Shown piece by piece: positions 59,538 to 64,000 of a stretch of DNA of 64,000 nucleotides (position 1 is the stretch's first letter; each line of letters starts with the position of its first letter). The notes beneath the pieces were generated by a model. It ran no database searches. It worked only from the letters and a program-made list of their open reading frames with translations, and had not been told where the DNA came from. Position numbers and translations under genes: made by a program. This DNA is from Mesostigma viride (Eukaryota > Streptophyta > Mesostigmatophyceae > Mesostigmatales > Mesostigmataceae), in assembly GCA_009746045.1 (NCBI GenBank), contig RPFO01000123.1:608120-672119 (forward strand). Direction: 5' to 3'.

Positions 59538-61800
59538 CGGTGTTCTCTGAACGTAGTTTCTTTATAACAGATGAGAATGAACGCCGCTATGTGAGTGGTA
59601 CTACGGGACGGTGGGCCTTGGGCTGGACCGGTTCCATGAGTTAGAATTAGTTGGCCAGTTTTGTATGGCCATTTCTAGTTCGTTAAGTTAAGTAGCAATT
59701 AAGTTACTGTTGCTGACGGCTCATGAGGCGAGCCCGGGCTACGCCGCCCTAAAGTGCCATTTGCACGATGTTCTAGGTCTCTTTTTCTTGTAATCGGATG
59801 TATGGGGTATGGGTATGGCGGATTACAAGAAATTTAATGCTGCCCTAATCGCGTCAGCCACTCAGCCTTTTGGCTGGCGGTGGCCGGTTAGAGATGGCGC
59901 GTGACTAACATAGCTTGAACAGTCACGTGACTGTGAAAAAGAAATTAAAATTACCCTCGTCGGTTTTCTTCCCGCAGCTGGGTTCTTGGCCGACGAGAGA
60001 CTATAAAATACTTCGCGTTTGCCTGCGCGTGGCACCTGTACGGAACTCTGAAACCATGAGTAAGATTTCCGTGCCACGCTGCAGTGCCTACCGCTTTGCT
60101 GCGGAATGTCGCAGCAGGGTTGCAGTTCCTGACTGCTGACTGCCGAAGGAAGGGTGGTCGGGTTACTTTTAGTGGGCATTGTGATGGACGACAAGTCTGT
60201 CGGCCCTCGCGTAAGTAGAAAAATATTTACCAGCATCCGCTCTTATGGGTGCGTGAGGTCTCGGGAATGTGGTGGGGACGAATTCCGGAATTATGCAATA
60301 TTTCGATTCAGACCGAGACTTAAGGGGCCAGTTTAACAGACGGACCTGGGCCGGGCAGGACCAAATATTTTGGCCGGCCCAGTTGCGCTTGCGCTTTATC
60401 GGCCGCTGGGGTGTGTGATGAGAGCCTGCTCATCAACTAAAACCTGAAATATGGAAAGTTACTCCCCCAGGTGCCGGAGATATGGTGGCATCGGGTGACG
60501 TCCTACAAGTTGTCGTCACGTTAGGGCGGCACTGGCCTTTGAGGGAGGTCCGTGATCGTTAAACGAGGCGTCTTCTTCCTTGTCTTTGCGTGCACATTCA
60601 ACACCCTCTTTTACTGGCCGAGGGTGGAAGGCTGGGGGGGGCCCTGCGAAGGGTTATCGTGCATGAGGCTCGCTACAGCCGCCGGCGATTGTAATGGTCG
60701 TGACCGTTGCGGCAGGGCAGCCTCGAGAGCCACTGAGCGAAAGTGGTTGGCGGAGCTTTGGAGATAAAAGCACCAGGAAAGGGGGGTTGGGTAACGAGAA
60801 CTACAATCAATCATGAAATGGGTGCAGCGTGGCAGGCTCACTCATGGGTTCTGTAATTGCCCACTTATTTGATCAGGCACTCCGCAAAGGTGAAAACCAT
60901 TTGCGTTCAGTACCGGGCCGCGGAAAACGCGGAAAAACGCGATCTGCAAATGAATCCGACCGGAATCGAACTGGGGACCTCTCGCACCAATTTTGCTGAC
61001 TATAGGACGGACGTCTCCGGTTACCATGGCATCGCCAACTTACACCTACAGTCATCCGCAAAAGTTCTCCTGTCCGGGGAGTGATGCAAGCCTTTCGGAT
61101 TTGGTACTAGATAAATCACTCGAGATCTGTGTGTAGGAGTACTACACACGTGTCTGCACGCGAGACTTGTTCAGTCTCGCACCGTGAGACGGGCTGAACA
61201 CGGCTGAATCCTTCTTTTTAGTAGAAGGGGGCGTAGCCGGTACTATCGAAATCAGCCAAGCGTATATTTGATCAGGCACTCCGCAAAGGTGAAAACCATT
61301 TGCGTTCAGTACCGGGCCGCGGAAAACCGGGCCCACTTATTGTTTTAATCAAATGTTGGTGGATTGGTAATAGTGGGAATAGAATCGGTGTTCTCTGAAC
61401 GTAGTTTCTTTATAACAGATGAGAATGAACGCCGCTATGTGAGTGGCACTACGGGACGGTGGGCCTTGGGCTGGACCGGTTCCATGAGTTAGAATTAGTT
61501 GGCCAGTTTTGTATGGCCATTTCTAGTTCGTTAAGTTAAGTAGCAATTAAGTTACTGTTGCTGACGGCTCATGAGGCGAGCCCGGGCTACGCCGCCCTAA
61601 AGTGCCATTTGCACGATGTTCTAGGTCTCTTTTTCTTGTCCCGCCCTCCCTCCCTCTTCTTGTGTTTGTTTCTAGGGTAACGAGAACTACAATCAATCAT
61701 GAAATGGGTGCAGCGTGGCAGGCTCACTCATGGCGGTTCTGTAATTGCCCACTTATTGTTTTAATCAAATGTTGGTGGATTGGTAATAGTGGGAATAGAA
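59538..61800. mobile_element. 2.26-kb insertion 'Y' in LINE E, with a partial tandem copy
   Basis: The left part begins CGGTGTTCTCTGAACG. A 251-bp block (59541-59791) is repeated directly at 61389-61639. The segments GTAACGAGAACTACAATC...CCCACTTATT (60787-60869 and 61675-61757) and GTTTTAATC...GGGAATAGAA (61342-61385 and 61758-61800) also recur in order. So the second unit (61386-61800) is an internally deleted copy of the first. No transposase or RT was found. It may be a non-autonomous LTR-type element, but the ends are not clear TG...CA. Confidence 0.65.
60859..61341 (-). mobile_element. Small SINE-like insertion with 11-bp TSD
   Basis: It is flanked by GCCCACTTATT (60859-60869 and 61331-61341); the second unit of insertion Y lacks it at this site. 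A 63-bp direct repeat (TATTTGATCAGGCACTCC...) is at both ends (60866-60928, 61265-61327). On the minus strand, at about 60960-61010, TATAGTCAGCAAAATTGG resembles a Pol III A box and AGTTCGATTCC a B box, but they are closer together than in tRNA. It is possibly a tRNA-derived SINE. Confidence 0.5.
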
Positions 61801-61884
61801 TGTACATGGTTAAATAATGCTCGTGGCGCAGCTAGTATAGTGCCTGTAGGAGGCGTACATGTACATGGCCACGGTCTATCTATT

Positions 61885-63313
61885 CTACACTACTACTGCT
61901 GTATTCCCCTTAGCTGGGGCGTCTGGAGTCGCGGGGGCCGCGGGGCCGGTCGCCTGCCAGGGCTTGTGGCCGACGTAGATGGCCGCCCCCTTCCAGTACA
62001 CCGGCTGCCCCGCCTTGGTCTGCCGGAGCTGGAGGTAGGTCGGCCATAGCTCCCGTCGCCGTTGTTGCTGCGCCAGGGTCAAGTCGTCGTCAATGGTGAA
62101 AATAGTCTTCTCGAGCCGCTTGCGGCTCCGGAGAAAAGAAATCTTGTCCGCCGGGGTCTTAAAGGTGAGAAGGAGCGGGGGCGCCCCTGCCTTACCCCGC
62201 GCGCGGGGAAGGCGGTGGGCGACCAGGTCGATCTCACCATTGAGACCCATGCGACCAAGGATTTCTCTCTCAAACGCACGCGTAAGCTTCTCGGAATTCT
62301 CACCTTCCTCCATGTCGAAGTTCTTGACAATGACGTTGAGGCTGCGCTTGGCGAGCTCGGCCTCCTCGCGGAGGTCAAGCGTCTGCCGTTGGAGCTGGGC
62401 TGCGACGGCGGAGGTGGTGGAGGTGGTGTGTTGCTTAAGCATGTCTGCCCAGGTGGTGATGGGAGGAGCATCGCCGGCCAGGCCAGCCGGGGCTGGCTTG
62501 GCGGCAATGTCCTTCACCGCCTGGGCGGTGAGGCCTGCGGTGTTCTGCAGAACCTCGATAGCGATGGCGATAGCGATAGCGCTGGTCGATGTCGCGGAGC
62601 TGGGCGGTGATGGAGTCGGTGGAGGCGGAGGGGGGGGGGGGGTGGAGGCGAGGAGGGCGGCGGTGGCGGTGGGGATGGTGGGGAGCTCAGCAGCCAGCGT
62701 GCGACTCACAGCTGCCACATCTGCAGCAATGGGCGTCACGTGCTGTGACAGGGCGGCGTGGAGGTGGTGGACGAAGGTGGATTCGGTAATGGGGGCGGGG
62801 TGCAGAAGGTCCTCGGCCGAGCGCTTAGTGAGGGTAAAGAGAGCTGCGAGCTGAAGGCGGGGGCGAGACCAGCCGGCCAGGTTGGTCGACGAGTCTGATA
62901 CGCGGTGGGAATACCGGCCGTCAGCTCCGTTGCGGAAAAGCTGGGTGTGGAAATTGAGTTGCTGGCACAGGGCCAGCAGTGAGGCGTGTGACCCGTAAAA
63001 CACGAGCTCCAGTATCAGACTTGATGGGTGGCATGTCGAAAAAGGCAGGCCTGTTGGCGTCGAAGGTGGTAAAGAGCCTATCGACGTCAAAATCACGCTC
63101 AGACCAGCCAGGTTCGCCTGGGCGACTGCGCTTTGGGTCAGGCGATGCAGAGGGCGAGGAGAGCCCGGGAGGGTTCTGGGCGACCACCAGTGCGCGACTA
63201 GTATCACCACTGCCTTCCGGCCCTGATGGCGAAGCTGCAGCCGGAGCTGCAGACGTATTTTCATTGCCGAGCGCAGCCGTCAGGCTGCGTTGCGTCGATG
63301 GGCGTTTGCTCAT
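61885..63313 (-). CDS. LINE E ORF1: L1-type RNA-binding protein (one frameshift)
   Basis: ATG at 63313 (MSKRPSTQRSLTAALGNENT), stop at 61885-61887, about 475 residues over two frames. The first frame covers the N-terminus to FFDMPPIKSD; near 63015-63040 coding passes to a second frame that carries LELVFYGSHASLLALCQQ onward. Order: Ala/Ser/Pro-rich tail, helical region (HHLHAALSQHVTPIAADV), proline stretch, coiled coil (LDLREEAELAKRSL), RRM-like VIVKNFDMEEGE to PPLLLTFKTPADKISFLRS, and C-terminal domain TIDDDLTLAQQQRRRELWPT to VYWKGAAIYVGHKPWQA. It matches the L1 ORF1p layout (trimeric RNA chaperone). No CCHC knuckle. The frameshift may be decay, error or programmed. Confidence 0.75.
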
Positions 63314-63475
63314 CGTATATTGCGTAATAGCGTCGGAAAATTATATCAGCATGTGCGTCTTAGAAAGACGAAGCGATTGTGATATTCACGACTAAATTCG
63401 GTGCTCAAACGTGAAAGTTATGAGCTCCGCCGTCAGCCATGGCTATCTCGTGGCTCGTGGCTCGGGGTGATGTTC

Positions 63476-63504
63476 CTAATTAATTAATTAATTAATTAAT
63501 TAAT
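63476..63504. repeat. (TTAA)n run at the LINE E 5' end
   Basis: TAATTAATTAATTAATTAAT-type repeat just outside the LINE 5' end. It may be the tail of an older LINE or the insertion target. Confidence 0.7.
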
Positions 63505-63540
63505 TTACACGCGGATTGATGTGTCAGATTATTGCTGACA

Positions 63541-63745
63541 TGATTAACTTGCGACGACGGCCAGGAAAGGGTCACAGCTACGTCCATGAGGTGCCCGCAT
63601 GCGGCTAGCTCCAGCAAGGAAGTTATCAGCAATTAATCTGCGGTTTTATCTGGTATCTGCTACCCTGTTCACGTGTTTATTGTATATTGCATCAAGTTTT
63701 TGGGTGGATTTTAATTTAAGAAATCGTAGACCTATCATGTCATAA
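63541..63745 (+). repeat. Third copy of the dispersed repeat
   Basis: Homologous to 16020-16205 inside the hAT element (GCGACGACGGCCAGGAAAGG, TGTTCACGTGTTTATTGTA, AAATCGTAGACCT). No coding function. Confidence 0.65.
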
Positions 63746-64000
63746 TGGTTGTCATAAAGAATTAGTTCAATTAGCAATCTATATAGCATGCAGTGGATGA
63801 GTATCACACTGCATACAGCGAGACAACCGAGTGTCCAAGGCTACGTGCATTGCATTTACGCCACGTAAAGATTGAGGCATTAGTTAGCGTGTCTGAGAGG
63901 CACACCCATGGGATTAACACCTTACAATATGACGAGAGGCTTCCCAGCTTGAAAAGCGGCTCGAAAATGCCCTTTTGGAGCTCTTGAGCTTTTGGTGTAT
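63746..64000. other. No recognisable gene at the right edge
   Basis: A short open frame (63793-63987) lacks support. Nothing else is seen. Confidence 0.5.

Larger units (their letters stand above)
59210..63463 (-). mobile_element. LINE 'E' (ORF1-only), minus strand, split by a 2.3-kb insertion
   Basis: The 5' end CCACGAGCCACGAG is at about 63463; the 3' tail CTCCGTTGGGAG meets LINE B near 59210. The 3' UTR is cut after AGGCACACAT (59537) and resumes at GTACATGG (about 61800), which matches the uninterrupted LINE B sequence GGCACACATGTACATG. It holds the best ORF1 of the family (61885-63313) and no RT. Confidence 0.8.

Noticed and set aside
59541-59797. Solo LTR with ATCGG duplication
   Set aside because: ATCGG also precedes the second copy (61384-61388), so it is part of the repeat and not a clear target duplication; the end is TTGT and not CA.
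60950-61030. tRNA gene on the minus strand
   Set aside because: The A and B boxes are too close and the acceptor and T stems have mismatches; SINE-like is a better reading.

Overview
This window is eukaryotic nuclear DNA built almost entirely from transposable elements inserted into one another. Genes are split by GT-AG introns. The elements are Ty1/copia, LINE, CACTA (TNP2 transposase with DUF4218- and DUF4216-like parts), hAT and piggyBac types. TNP2-type CACTA genes, GC-rich coding sequence and TGTAA motifs after the CACTA transposase stop point to the green lineage, most likely an alga. I cannot name the species. I found no convincing intact host gene and no rRNA, tRNA or CRISPR locus. 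One assembly gap lies at 20536-20698.

Layout. 1-1667: 3' part of a LINE reverse-transcriptase element. 1668-4371: LINE 'A', which carries only an L1-type ORF1 and is itself hit by a solo LTR (3214-3899). 4.4-6.5 kb: LINE debris, a zinc-ribbon ORF and a possible host exon. 6498-12386: complete copia element 1 (target duplication GTCGC), which splits that exon. 12.9-14.5 kb: two (CCCAT)n arrays. 15369-16884: hAT element with an exact 8-bp duplication. 17284-59209: LINE 'B', split by a 39.9-kb CACTA element (17706-57603). 59210-63463: LINE 'E' on the minus strand, tail-to-tail with B and split by a 2.3-kb insertion.

The outer CACTA element is the core of the window. Its ends are CACTAGGAAGTCGG/CCGACTTCCTAGTG with a TA duplication, and removing it restores the LINE reading frame. 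It carries two divergent genes: a six-exon TNP2 transposase (+, 51060-57003) and a second proline-rich coiled-coil gene (-, 50234 down to about 18667). It has been invaded by copia element 2 (29168-37180), by a related inner CACTA element (38225-49915, inverted, same divergent gene pair) and by an hAT fragment in a TNP2 intron. The inner CACTA contains a piggyBac derivative (46477-49323) flanked by TTAA. Nesting is therefore four deep: LINE, CACTA, CACTA, piggyBac. The second gene also holds a 297-bp-arm palindrome, hexamer arrays, a ~175-bp satellite and an unrecognised 1.7-kb ORF.

The most unusual biology is, first, that both copia elements place a retropepsin-like domain with DTQA or DTNA between integrase and reverse transcriptase, and copia 2 separates gag from pol by one in-frame TGA. 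Second, the two-gene CACTA family has a strong hairpin just upstream of each TNP2 start. Third, the ORF1-only LINEs share a 3' tail with the reverse-transcriptase LINE. Several reading frames are broken, and I cannot tell decay from sequencing error in each case.
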